A DNA stretch of 24,780 bases from Pseudomonadota bacterium (GTDB lineage: Bacteria > Pseudomonadota > Gammaproteobacteria > Steroidobacterales > Steroidobacteraceae). Shown piece by piece: positions 15,266 to 23,937 of this stretch. The notes below the pieces were generated by a model. It did no database searches and was not told where the DNA came from. It saw only the letters and a program-made list of their open reading frames with translations. How positions within the stretch are numbered: the first letter of the stretch is position 1; every line of letters starts with the position of its first letter. Location: positions 1 to 24,780 of the forward strand of contig JAKBBE010000037.1 of the NCBI GenBank assembly GCA_021826035.1. Direction: 5' to 3'. The position numbers were made by a program, and so were the translations under genes.

Positions 15266-16330
15266 TCACTCCTCCGCCACGTCGACGGTCCACCCGAACG
15301 GATCGGGCTCGCGCCTCTCTTGTATGCCCAGCAGTCTCTCGCGCAATCGCTTCGCAACCACATCAATCTGCCTCGGTCTATATTCCCGGCCGCTACTGTC
15401 GCGCAGCACTTCGATTGGGCTGACTATTGCCGCAGTACCGCAGGCGAAAACCTCCGTGCACCGACCACTGTCGACTCCTTCGAGCACCTCTTCCACCGCG
15501 ATGCGTCGCTCACGCGTGGCAAAGCCGAGACGTTCCGCCAGTGCCAACAGGGAATCGCGCGTGACGCCCGGGAGAATTGTCCCATCTAACTCCGGGGTGT
15601 GCAGCGCCCCCTCCACCACTACGAACACATTCATGCCCGACAGCTCCTGGACAAATCGGTGTTCGAAACTGTCCAACCACAGCGGAACGGTGTAGCCACG
15701 CGCCACTGCGGCCGTCGATGCCCGAAGCGACGCCGCATAGTTTGCCGCCGCCTTCGCTTCTCCGATGCCGCCAGCGGTCGCACGCACATCAGTGCGCTCG
15801 ATGGTCACTTTGAGAGCGCCACTCGCGTACGGCTCCACCGGATTGGCAATCACCATGAACCGGAACGCGGTGGAATTTCTGAGCAAGTAGCTGCTTTCAG
15901 TTCCGAACAGGAACGGACGCAGGTACAGCGACCGTCCCGACTGCGATGGAATGAACGCGCTGCACGCGTTCGTCACCGCTTCGATGCCGCGAAAGAAAAG
16001 CTCACGCGGCACCGCCGGCATCGACAACCGTGCCGCCGAGCGCGCCATGCGCTTGCAGTTCTCGTCCGGGCGGAACAGATTCGGACGCTGTTGACCCACC
16101 CGGTAGGCTTTCAGGCCCTCGAACACGAGCTCGGCATACTGCAGCGCGCGTGATCCCGGCCAGACCTCGATCAGGCCGTACGGCAGCAATTCCCCGGCAC
16201 TCCACACCCCGTCCTGCCAGGTCGCGCCGAACATCACCGGCGCCGTCACGGCTCCGAATCCCAGGTGTTCGGGGAGTCTGAAGCGCTCGATCGCACCGCC
16301 AACGCCGGGTGCAACGCTGTAGGTCGCCAT
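15266..16330 (-). CDS. Branched-chain amino acid aminotransferase-like enzyme (PLP fold type IV, IlvE group II)
   Basis: This 354-residue class IV aminotransferase resembles the eukaryote-like BCAT group. It has LQYAELVFEGLKAYR at 63-77, SLYLRPFLFGTE at 134-145, and GIGEAKAAANYAASL at 188-202 with the PLP-binding Lys193 (the family usually reads KxGGNYAAS). VPLWLD and SGMNVFVV follow, in place of the common QVLWLD and GTMNIFF. These active-site-region substitutions suggest a substrate other than the classical valine, leucine and isoleucine. Its ATG directly follows the cupin stop (TAAATG), so translation is coupled. It catalyses reversible amino transfer with 2-oxoglutarate in the family. Its place in a catabolic operon argues against a housekeeping ilvE. 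Confidence 0.88.
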   Translation of the reverse strand: MATYSVAPGVGGAIERFRLPEHLGFGAVTAPVMFGATWQDGVWSAGELLPYGLIEVWPGSRALQYAELVFEGLKAYRVGQQRPNLFRPDENCKRMARSAARLSMPAVPRELFFRGIEAVTNACSAFIPSQSGRSLYLRPFLFGTESSYLLRNSTAFRFMVIANPVEPYASGALKVTIERTDVRATAGGIGEAKAAANYAASLRASTAAVARGYTVPLWLDSFEHRFVQELSGMNVFVVVEGALHTPELDGTILPGVTRDSLLALAERLGFATRERRIAVEEVLEGVDSGRCTEVFACGTAAIVSPIEVLRDSSGREYRPRQIDVVAKRLRERLLGIQERREPDPFGWTVDVAEE

Positions 16331-16711
16331 TTAGCCCCGCAGATAGGAATCGGTGTGTGCGAGCCAGTCCTCGCGCGGCGGCGAGAACACATCGACGTCG
16401 AGCGTATCCTCGAGCGCGAGTGCGCGGTGCGGTACATGGGACGGAATAACGATCACTTCGCCGGCCCGCACAATACGCTCGGACTCGCCATCGGCACCGA
16501 ACCAGAATCTCAGCGCACCCGAGAGAATGTAGGTGATTTGCTCATTGTGATGCGAGTGCTTGGGAACATCCGCGCCTTTCTTGAAGTAAACGTGCGCGAT
16601 CATCATGCGTTCGCCGGTCACCAGCTTGCGTGTTAACCCATCCTTCAGCTGCTCCGCTGGCATCTCGTCCCAACGATAATGCGGAACCGAACTGGTCGTA
16701 CTTGAGCTCAT
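16331..16711 (-). CDS. Small single-domain cupin protein
   Basis: This 126-residue cupin contains one beta-barrel. Motif 1 covers GADVPKHSHHNEQITYILSG (46-65) with metal ligands His52, His54 and Glu57, and motif 2 GEVIVIPSHVPHRA (84-97) supplies His95. The conserved tail DVFSPPREDWL recurs in uncharacterised cupins that accompany catabolic genes. The ATG at 16711 has AGAGAGG eight nt upstream, so I prefer it to the longer frame starting at 16780 inside the cyclase gene. It lies between the cyclase (28-nt gap) and the aminotransferase (no gap). It could be an isomerase, a dioxygenase or a ligand-sensing protein; the sequence does not decide. Confidence 0.85.
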   Translation of the reverse strand: MSSSTTSSVPHYRWDEMPAEQLKDGLTRKLVTGERMMIAHVYFKKGADVPKHSHHNEQITYILSGALRFWFGADGESERIVRAGEVIVIPSHVPHRALALEDTLDVDVFSPPREDWLAHTDSYLRG

Positions 16712-16739
16712 GCGATGTACCTCTCTGTCATTCGATGGG

Positions 16740-17603
16740 TCAGTACGCGCCGCGGGCGTCACCCTGGGGCACGATGGCAATGACCCGCGCCGGAAAGCCC
16801 GTGCCGCGGTGTGGTTTCGGGAAGGTCACCATGACCAGCGCCCCCGCATCCGGCACCTCGTGCAGATGCGCCAGCAGCTCGATCTGATAATGGTCCGTGC
16901 CCAACCAATAGGACTCCAGGGCATAATCGTTCTTTGACGCATCGATCCCACCATCCGTGTCGGTGGTTTCATGGCCGATGGCGGTGACATGATGCCGGGA
17001 CAGATACTTCAATACCGGCAAGCTCCAGCCCGGAAAGTGCTCAACACCGTTCGGCCCGGGATTTTCCATCGCAATTTCGCCCTCATGCCAGCGTCGCGAC
17101 CAGCCGGTCCGCATGGCGACGAAGCTGTGCGGCGGGATCGGTCCGTAGCGGCGCTCCCAGGCCTTCACATCCGCGAGCGTAATCCGATAGTCCGGATCCT
17201 TTGCCACCTGACGATGGACGTCGAGAACCACTAGCGGCAGCAGCATTTCACTAGGCGCGATCTCATCGACCGTTTTCAGACCTCTGTGAAAATGGGCGGG
17301 GGCGTCCACGTGGGTCCCCCACTGTCCGACGTGACAATACATATCGATGTGAAAGCCGTTCTTGCGAATCGTGAATAAGGCCTTTTCCTTCATTGGGCCG
17401 AAACCTTTCCAGTGAGGCGTGTTTCGTCCGAACGTGTGGGTCAGATCCACGTAGCGCGCGTGCGCCAGAATCTTGTAATACATTGGCCACAAGCTGCTCA
17501 CGGCGCCTTGTCGGCGCGCGGCGGCGCGGGCGGTCGCCAAATCATGGCCCGTGAGCGGCGCGAGTGCTACGGCGAAGATGGCCACGACATTTCTAAACTT
17601 CAT
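16740..17603 (-). CDS. Secreted cyclase-family metal-dependent hydrolase (kynurenine formamidase-like)
   Basis: This 287-residue protein of the Cyclase family (PF04199) includes bacterial arylformamidase KynB and isatin hydrolase among its relatives. The metal-binding signature HxxxxGTHxDxPxH is present as HVGQWGTHVDAPAH at 91-104, giving His98, Asp100 and His104. Residues 1-27 look like a Sec signal peptide (MKFRNVVAIFAVALAPL, cleavage near ATARA), so it is probably periplasmic, which is unusual because KynB is cytoplasmic and about 210 residues long. The start has GAGGAG six to seven nt upstream and lies ten nt after the TonB receptor stop. Family activity is hydrolysis of an amide, formamide or lactam. 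The substrate is probably delivered by the receptor encoded just upstream. Confidence 0.86.
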   Translation of the reverse strand: MKFRNVVAIFAVALAPLTGHDLATARAAARRQGAVSSLWPMYYKILAHARYVDLTHTFGRNTPHWKGFGPMKEKALFTIRKNGFHIDMYCHVGQWGTHVDAPAHFHRGLKTVDEIAPSEMLLPLVVLDVHRQVAKDPDYRITLADVKAWERRYGPIPPHSFVAMRTGWSRRWHEGEIAMENPGPNGVEHFPGWSLPVLKYLSRHHVTAIGHETTDTDGGIDASKNDYALESYWLGTDHYQIELLAHLHEVPDAGALVMVTFPKPHRGTGFPARVIAIVPQGDARGAY

Positions 17604-17613
17604 GCTTGTCTCC

Positions 17614-20016
17614 TCAGAAGTTGTAACTCCACTGCGTCCCGATGGTCATTGGCTGCAGAGTCGAGATGCGCGTTAGCGGTCCGATATTGAAGCTGAAGCT
17701 GGTGTTGTTGGCCGACACCCACGGCACCTTGTTTGTAAGATTCGTCACGAATACCGCGCCGGACCATCTGCTCGCGGCCAGCGTGATGCGCAGGTTCGCC
17801 ATGGCGTATCCCGGCAGCCGTATCACCGCAAACGCCTCATCCCACGAGCTACCGGTGTAGGTCCCGTCTAGACGCACCGACAATGTATCCGCTCCGACCG
17901 GCCGCGCATAGACGATTGCCGCACTGCCGCTCTCCTTGGGAACGTTCAGGATCGGAACGCTCGTGCACGTACCGCCGACCGGGCAGCTGGGAAAGCTGTA
18001 GCCTGAATTGGTCAGCGATCCTACGTACGCTGCGTTTGGACTGGTGATGTCCGCCCGCGTCCAGGTTCCTGACAGAGAAGCCGTCCAGTCCCGCGCCAGC
18101 CGCGCGTCGAGTTCCAGCTCGGGGCCGTAGCTGCGCCCGTCGCCCGCGTTGGTCACATATTGCGTGCCGCAGGAAAGGAGAGCCGTCTGCTGCACGCTGT
18201 TCCACTTGATGTAGTAGAAGTCGGCATTGATGCGCACGCGGTTCTGAGCCAGCTGGGACTTCCCTCCAAGCTCGTAATCCCAGACGGTATCCGGGTTGAA
18301 TGACTCGGGGCCGCCGCTCGGGCAGGCGGTCAGCGGAATGGCCATATTCGCTCCGCCCGGCCTGAAGCCCTTGGACGCCGAGATGTAGAATAAGAGATTC
18401 TTCTTGGGCACCCAAGCGACGTCCACCCGTGGAATCACGCCCGAGGCCGAGGAGTAATTCCCGGGTGGATTCGCCAGCGGCACGGCTTGCGGGGAAAAGA
18501 AGTAGCCCCATTCGTTGTTGAACGCAGAGGTGTCATACCGATACCAGCGCAGTCCGCCCTCGACTCGCAACCACGGGACGGGATGCCAGGATCCATCGGC
18601 GAATGCGGCCTTCTGCGAGATCTGGTACAGGTTATTCAGTCCAAAGGTCAGGCCAGCCGGATTTTGCATGGGCGGATTGAGAAACTGAGACAATTGTGCG
18701 ATATACGGCGCGTACTGATACTCGACGAACGCGGAGTTGAGCTTGCTGTAGAACACGCCGGCGACCCAATGGAGCCGACGACTACCCAGGGAGTTCAGCC
18801 GCAGCTCCTCACTGAACTCGTGTTCGGGCTCGCGCTCGTAGATCGACGTATTGATGTAATTCGGCAGGCCGACCGCCGCACTCTCGGCCGGCGTGACCAG
18901 AAAGGACTGCAGTGTCCACGATGTCGCCTCCGAGGCGTCCTGAATCTGCCAAGGACGGCGATCATAATACCCTGTCGCACTGGTCAACTCGGCGAATCCG
19001 AGGTCATCCTTGATCGTCACCGAGAATACGCTCGCCCGATCGTGGACTCGCTCCGGAACGTTGTAAGGCTGAAAGTGGGTCAAATAACTCGGACCCGGCG
19101 GCAAATCAAATTCGTCATAGCCACCGAGGTTCATGATCTGCGAGAGCGCCAGCAGATTGAGGCTGAGTTTGTGCGTCGGCTGGATGAGCAACTCAATTCG
19201 GCCCGACAGCTCGCGCTCGATGTTCACGTCCGGAACGATGCTCTGGACGGGAGCGCTGAGAACGTTGCCGCGGGTCCACGGCGGCCCGTTCGGTCCAAGC
19301 ACGTCGGCCGGAAAGGGGTTGACGACGGTGCGACTGATCCAGCCGCTGCGATATAGATCCGACACCACCGCGCGCACCGCCCAGTAGCGGCTTTGCGAAT
19401 AGTTGATCATCAGATCGGCGCTTCCGTTGCCTCGACCGCCGTCGGTGTGTGAGGCCGTGACGTCGGCGGATCCGTCGATGCGGTTGAGCTCGGGCGCGTG
19501 GGGAATAATCTTGATCGTGCCGCCCATGGAGCTTGCGCCATAGAGTGTTCCTTGCGGACCCCGAAGCACCTCCACGCGTGACAAATCGTACAGATTCGGA
19601 TCGATGACCACTTTGCCGATCTGGCCCATCGCCGGCGGGGACAGCGGTATGTCCCCGAGGTAAAAACCCACCGTGGGCGAATTCCCGCCGTTTGATGCGA
19701 TGCCACGGGCCTCGAACTCGGTCTGACCGGGACCGGAACTGCGCATGGATAGGCCCGGCACGTCGCGCGCCAGCGATTCGATCGAGGTGATCCCGCGTTC
19801 CTCGAGCTGGGTGCCGGTGATGGCCGTGAGACTGATCGGCGTACTTTGGGCGGACGACGCGTAAGTCTCGGCCGTTACGACAATTTCCTTCAGCGCCAAG
19901 GATCCGCCTTGCGGTGCCTGCTGGGCGCGTGCGAGCCCGACGCCGCAGAGCGCCAGCGCTACGCTCGATGCGCGAATCAATTCAGTGACCGCCCCTGGGA
20001 ACCTGTTTTTCGCCAT
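17614..20016 (-). CDS. TonB-dependent outer-membrane receptor
   Basis: This protein of about 800 residues starts at an ATG with a near-perfect GGAGGA site four to six nt upstream (20016); the longer frame to 20070 has none. Signal peptide at 1-32 (ARA-QQ). A TonB box-like EIVVTA follows at 44-49, then the plug domain with PISLTAITGTQLEERGI (60-76) and VEVLRGPQGTLYGASSMGGT (148-167). The rest is a 22-strand barrel ending in Trp-Ser-Tyr-Asn-Phe, the aromatic terminal residue needed for outer-membrane assembly. The plug resembles receptors of sphingomonads and related oligotrophs that import organic substrates, as well as siderophore receptors. Its operon partners are catabolic, with no iron genes, so an organic substrate is more likely. 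It follows the APC permease by 76 nt. Confidence 0.93.
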   Translation of the reverse strand: MAKNRFPGAVTELIRASSVALALCGVGLARAQQAPQGGSLALKEIVVTAETYASSAQSTPISLTAITGTQLEERGITSIESLARDVPGLSMRSSGPGQTEFEARGIASNGGNSPTVGFYLGDIPLSPPAMGQIGKVVIDPNLYDLSRVEVLRGPQGTLYGASSMGGTIKIIPHAPELNRIDGSADVTASHTDGGRGNGSADLMINYSQSRYWAVRAVVSDLYRSGWISRTVVNPFPADVLGPNGPPWTRGNVLSAPVQSIVPDVNIERELSGRIELLIQPTHKLSLNLLALSQIMNLGGYDEFDLPPGPSYLTHFQPYNVPERVHDRASVFSVTIKDDLGFAELTSATGYYDRRPWQIQDASEATSWTLQSFLVTPAESAAVGLPNYINTSIYEREPEHEFSEELRLNSLGSRRLHWVAGVFYSKLNSAFVEYQYAPYIAQLSQFLNPPMQNPAGLTFGLNNLYQISQKAAFADGSWHPVPWLRVEGGLRWYRYDTSAFNNEWGYFFSPQAVPLANPPGNYSSASGVIPRVDVAWVPKKNLLFYISASKGFRPGGANMAIPLTACPSGGPESFNPDTVWDYELGGKSQLAQNRVRINADFYYIKWNSVQQTALLSCGTQYVTNAGDGRSYGPELELDARLARDWTASLSGTWTRADITSPNAAYVGSLTNSGYSFPSCPVGGTCTSVPILNVPKESGSAAIVYARPVGADTLSVRLDGTYTGSSWDEAFAVIRLPGYAMANLRITLAASRWSGAVFVTNLTNKVPWVSANNTSFSFNIGPLTRISTLQPMTIGTQWSYNF

Positions 20017-20092
20017 GATTCCTCCGCTTTGATGCGTTGATTGTCGTTTTCCCGGCTTCTCCAGCCGCATCGCCGGACCGAGTCGCGCCCCC

Positions 20093-21778
20093 CTATTGCG
20101 ACCGAATCCCGTCCATCAGCAGATCCTGGATTGTCGGCTTGGCTAAGCCGACGCGCGCCCCCCAATGACAGAAGCCGGCCGAGACGACCGCAACTGCGGC
20201 CATGTCCCAACCGTATGGCAGCCAACCGCGCCCGCCAAATGCGGTGCTGCCCGCCCAGGAGAGGGCCACCAGCGCCGGCAGATAAAGCAGCAGCCACAGA
20301 GCGTGGTTCAGCTCCGCGCTCAGGCGCACGCGCTCCGGCCCGCGCCGATACCAAAAGTAGAACGGCAGCGGCACGGCCATCAGGGCAATAATTTCGAGGG
20401 TCAACGGCCAGCGGGCCCAGTAGAGCAACTCGCCGGTCAGTACGAAGCCGGCGGTCCCCAGTGCACCCATCGCCTTGACCCGGAACGGCCGATCCACCTG
20501 CGCCGCGGTTCGCCGGAGCGACATGGCCGATATCGGGATCATCAGATAGGACAGCGCGGTCGCCACGGAAATCAAAGCGGCAAGCGCGTTCCAGCCGCGG
20601 AACGCCAACAGCACCATCATGGCCAGAATGAGGTTCGTCCACAGCGCCGGCCGCGGGACCCCGTAGACCGGGTCGATGCGTCCCAGCAGGCGCGGCGCCA
20701 GACCGTTCAGCTCGACGCCGAGGATCATCCGCGAGCTAGTCGCCATGTCCGTCATGCCTGCGCCGCTTGGCGAGACGAATGCGTCGGCATAGAGAAGCAC
20801 TGCCAGCCAGTTGATGTTCAGTGCAACGGCGAGTTCGGCGAACGGCGAGCTCATGTTGATCCCGGCCCAGCCATGCGCCAGCTGACTCGTGGGCACAGCC
20901 ACCAGGAAGGCCACCTGCAGCAGCAGATAAACCAAGCCGCCAAGGACGACCGAGCCGATGACTGCGAAGGGAATGGTCCGCCGGGCGTGACTCGCCTCAC
21001 CGGCCAGGTTGAGCGGACTCTGGAATCCGTTGAAGGACAGCACGATGCCCGACGTCGACACGGCTGTAAGCAGACCTGCCATCCCGTACGGCATGAATCC
21101 GGTCACCGGACGATTCACGAAGTGCTCGGGCGTGAGCGACGCGAAGATCAGCGCCACCGCAGAGAGCGTCGGCACCGCAAGCTTGAAGACGGTGATCGCC
21201 GCGTTGGAGCGGGCAAAGAGTCTCACGCCCCAGAAATTGAGCAAGAAGTACACAATGAGCAGGCCGGCAGCCAGCAGCAGTCCGTTCGGGCTGAGTGTGC
21301 CCGCGACGACCAGCGAAGCAGGCCATGAGCCATGCCAGGAACTAAGATACTGGACGGAGGCCACGGCCTCGAGCGGTATGGCGCCGGCGATCGACAGCCA
21401 GTTAGCCCATGACGCCAGCAGCGCCGCCAGAGCACCGTGCGTGCACTGCGGGTAGCGGGTCAGACCGCCGGAGACGCGGAACATCGTTCCCAGCTCCACC
21501 GCCACCACAGCGATGATCAGTATGATAGCCTCGCCGATAAGCCAGGCGAGTATGGCGGAAGGGCCCGCCAGGGCAGCGGCTCGCTGCGCGCCAAATAGCC
21601 ACCCTGAACCGATCATGGCGCTCAGGCCCGTGAACAGCAGCGGTAGTGCGCCGATGTCTCGCTTCAGTTGACCGACAGCTCGCGCCCCACCCTCCGAGGC
21701 GTCGAGCGGGGGCACCATAACCGCGGACGGCGCCTCTGCTGGCGTGACATCAATGGCGTTCGACAGGGCATCTGGCAC
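20093..21778 (-). CDS. APC-family amino acid permease
   Basis: This inner-membrane transporter of about 561 residues has roughly 12-14 hydrophobic segments and the APC-family glycine-rich first helix (GLSAMIGSGWLFG at about 49-61). It would import an amino acid or related compound with protons or by exchange. The start is uncertain: the longest frame opens with GTG at 21778 with a weak site, and an in-frame ATG at 21718 (MVPPLD) is possible because the first 35 residues are not conserved. It is the first gene of the minus-strand operon, 102 nt after the Lrp gene, with a palindrome between the two. With the downstream receptor it would give a complete import route across both membranes. Confidence 0.9.
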   Translation of the reverse strand: MPDALSNAIDVTPAEAPSAVMVPPLDASEGGARAVGQLKRDIGALPLLFTGLSAMIGSGWLFGAQRAAALAGPSAILAWLIGEAIILIIAVVAVELGTMFRVSGGLTRYPQCTHGALAALLASWANWLSIAGAIPLEAVASVQYLSSWHGSWPASLVVAGTLSPNGLLLAAGLLIVYFLLNFWGVRLFARSNAAITVFKLAVPTLSAVALIFASLTPEHFVNRPVTGFMPYGMAGLLTAVSTSGIVLSFNGFQSPLNLAGEASHARRTIPFAVIGSVVLGGLVYLLLQVAFLVAVPTSQLAHGWAGINMSSPFAELAVALNINWLAVLLYADAFVSPSGAGMTDMATSSRMILGVELNGLAPRLLGRIDPVYGVPRPALWTNLILAMMVLLAFRGWNALAALISVATALSYLMIPISAMSLRRTAAQVDRPFRVKAMGALGTAGFVLTGELLYWARWPLTLEIIALMAVPLPFYFWYRRGPERVRLSAELNHALWLLLYLPALVALSWAGSTAFGGRGWLPYGWDMAAVAVVSAGFCHWGARVGLAKPTIQDLLMDGIRSQ

Positions 21779-21843
21779 CTGACCAGTCTAGCCAGCACCG
21801 CGCATTGTATTGTTTCAAAAGAACTTGAACGGCGCGCATAAAT

Positions 21844-21857
21844 GTAACGTCTGTTAC
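21844..21857. promoter_or_regulatory. Palindrome GTAAC-N4-GTTAC upstream of the permease gene, candidate operator
   Basis: GTAACGTCTGTTAC is a perfect 5-4-5 inverted repeat set in A+T-rich sequence between the Lrp-type regulator and the permease, about 66 nt upstream of the permease start. A TACAAT hexamer on the minus strand between it and the gene could be a -10 element. The position suits control of the permease-receptor operon, perhaps by the neighbouring Lrp/AsnC protein. No clear second copy was found in front of the divergent aminotransferase gene, so assignment to that regulator is tentative. Confidence 0.4.
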
Positions 21858-21880
21858 GAATATTGCCGTCCTTAGGTTGC

Positions 21881-22408
21881 CTACTTTGCAGATTTTCCAA
21901 TCCACCGCGACAGCGACGCCCGTCGTGGCGCAACTCCGACCGGCAGCATGGGATCCGACTTGACTTTCGACAGCACAAAGATCGAGTCGGTCGCGAGCAG
22001 TCCGGGCAACCCGGCAATAACTTCGACGAAGAACGCTTCGTAGGCCGCCGTATCTCGCACCAGAACGCGCAGCAGGAACGAGGAGCCGCCGGTGGTCATA
22101 CTGCACTCGACGATTTCCGGAACGTTTTCAATCGCCTGTGCGAAGGCGGTCAAGTATTCGCGCGAGCCGTTGATCAGTCTGATGCTGACGTAGACGGTGA
22201 GTCCGAGATCTACCTTGGCGGGATCGATAACCGCGTGTCGCCCGGTGATGACTCCGGCCTTCTCCAAGCGCGTGATCCGCCGCCACGCGGTTGGGCCGGT
22301 CACACTCACCAGTTCCCCGACTTCGGCAGCAGACAAGGTCGCATTGCGTTGCAGCACTTCGAGAATCCGCAAATCGGTCCGGTCCAGTTCGTTTGTGTTG
22401 TCGGTCAT
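21881..22408 (-). CDS. Lrp/AsnC-family transcriptional regulator
   Basis: This 175-residue regulator has an N-terminal winged helix-turn-helix (LDRTDLRILEVLQRNATLSAAEVGELV then SVTGPTAWRRITRLEKAGVI, residues 8-54) and a C-terminal RAM ligand-binding domain from about 68 (VYVSIRL, then ECSMTTGGSSFLLRVLV and a final IFVLSKVK). Members sense amino acids and bind DNA as dimers to octamers. The ATG at 22408 has GGAG six nt upstream within CGGAGCTCAGG; a start five codons earlier is less likely. It diverges from the fold-I aminotransferase gene and precedes the permease operon, the classic position for a local regulator of amino-acid uptake and catabolism genes. Confidence 0.93.
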   Translation of the reverse strand: MTDNTNELDRTDLRILEVLQRNATLSAAEVGELVSVTGPTAWRRITRLEKAGVITGRHAVIDPAKVDLGLTVYVSIRLINGSREYLTAFAQAIENVPEIVECSMTTGGSSFLLRVLVRDTAAYEAFFVEVIAGLPGLLATDSIFVLSKVKSDPMLPVGVAPRRASLSRWIGKSAK

Positions 22409-22591
22409 CCTGAGCTCCGGCATGAATGGGCGCCAGCGAAATAAACATTACATGAAACGGCGGATTGTCAAGGCAAAATGAAAGCCGCGGCCGGTAGAGC
22501 TTCATTAATATGACGCGCGCAGTCGCTGGGGGCCAGCGCTCGACTCCGCCTGCAGTCCATACGTCAAGCCTCTACCGGGAGCCGACACGGG

Positions 22592-23824
22592 ATGACCATT
22601 TCATTTGCGAGACGGATGGTACGTGTGCAGCCGTCGGCGATACGTGAATTGCTGACCTTGGGTGCCGATCCGCGCATCATTTCCTTCGGCGGAGGGTATC
22701 CGGATCCGCAAACCTTTCCGCGCGCGGAGTTGGCCACTGCGTATCAGCAGGTGCTGGCGGCGAACGGTGCCGCGGCACTCCAGTACGCCACGTCGAGGGG
22801 TCTCGAGAGTCTGCGGGCGCATGTGGCAAAGCATATGCGGCGCACCGGAGTCGCCTGCGCAGACGATGAAATCCTAATCGTCCACGGTGCGCAACAGGCA
22901 CTGGATCTAATCGCCAAGCTACTGATAAATAAAGGTAATTACATCGTCTGCGAGAATCCCACCTTCCTCGGCGCCCTGCTCGCTTTCAATCCCTATGAGC
23001 CGCGCTATGCCGCGGTCACGATCGACGACGAGGGCATGCGGGTCGATGAGCTCGACGACCTGCTGAGCCGGACGTCGGGCGCAAGACTCATCTATGTCAT
23101 TCCAGATTTTCAGAACCCCACCGGCGTTACGCTGAGCCTGCCGCGACGACGTGCACTGCTCGAGGTAGCCGACCGCCACGAACTGATCATCATCGAGGAC
23201 AGCCCATATCGCGATATCCGGTTTGACGGGGAATCTCTGCCGACCCTGAAGAGTCTCGACCGACAGAACCGAGTGGTGTTCGTCGGCAGCTTCTCGAAAA
23301 TTCTCGCCCCCGGGCTGCGCACCGGATGGGTGGTCGCCGCCCCGAACATCATTGAGAAGCTAAGCCTGCTGAAGCTGGCTGCCGATACTCAGTGCAGCAC
23401 GCTGAACATGGCTGTGATCTCGCAGCTTCTGCAGACGTTCGATCTGCCCAGGCACATTCGCAGCATCAGCTCCCAGTACCGGCACAAGAAGACAATTATG
23501 CTCGATACGCTGCGCAGCACGTTCCCGGCCGAAATCGGCTGCACAAATCCCTCGGGCGGACTGTTCACCTGGCTCACGTTTCCTGAGCGGTTCGACGCGC
23601 AGCGCTTCTTGCACGATGCGGCCATCCCGCACGCCAACGTGGCCTACGTGCCAGGCGGCACGTTCTTCCCGCTCGGTGCGCGCCACCACTATGCGCGCCT
23701 CAGCTATGCGACCCAGACCGACGAAACCATCGTCAGAGGCATCTCGGCCCTCGGTGAACTGCTGCACAATGAGCGTGCCCGCGGCTGGCCGCACTGCGCA
23801 AGCCGGCGGCGACGGCGAGGATGA
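22592..23824 (+). CDS. PLP-dependent aminotransferase, fold type I (LysN / kynurenine-aminoadipate transaminase-like)
   Basis: This 410-residue class I/II aminotransferase has the N-terminal substrate segment ISFGGGYPDPQTFP (30-43), LQYATSRGLESLR (63-75), PDFQNPTGVTLS (171-182) with Asn175, the pyridine-anchoring Asp203 in IIEDSPY, and SFSKILAPGLRTGW (233-246) with PLP Lys236. The FGGGYPDPxxFP opening is shared with 2-aminoadipate (LysN) and mammalian KAT II-type enzymes and with the catalytic half of MocR proteins. Transamination of an amino acid with 2-oxoglutarate is expected, and the substrate is not certain. The start has GGGAG about ten nt upstream. It is transcribed away from the Lrp gene, so regulation by that protein is likely. 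The arginine-rich last 15 residues look non-conserved. Confidence 0.9.
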   Translation: MTISFARRMVRVQPSAIRELLTLGADPRIISFGGGYPDPQTFPRAELATAYQQVLAANGAAALQYATSRGLESLRAHVAKHMRRTGVACADDEILIVHGAQQALDLIAKLLINKGNYIVCENPTFLGALLAFNPYEPRYAAVTIDDEGMRVDELDDLLSRTSGARLIYVIPDFQNPTGVTLSLPRRRALLEVADRHELIIIEDSPYRDIRFDGESLPTLKSLDRQNRVVFVGSFSKILAPGLRTGWVVAAPNIIEKLSLLKLAADTQCSTLNMAVISQLLQTFDLPRHIRSISSQYRHKKTIMLDTLRSTFPAEIGCTNPSGGLFTWLTFPERFDAQRFLHDAAIPHANVAYVPGGTFFPLGARHHYARLSYATQTDETIVRGISALGELLHNERARGWPHCASRRRRRG

Positions 23825-23937
23825 GAATATCCGCATGCGCCCGCCGCGGTCGCGCGAGCACCAGCGTCTGAGCTCGGTCGGCGGGCTGGCCGCGACATTT
23901 TTGCTTCAACGCTCGATCAACACCTCGGAGCACGTGC

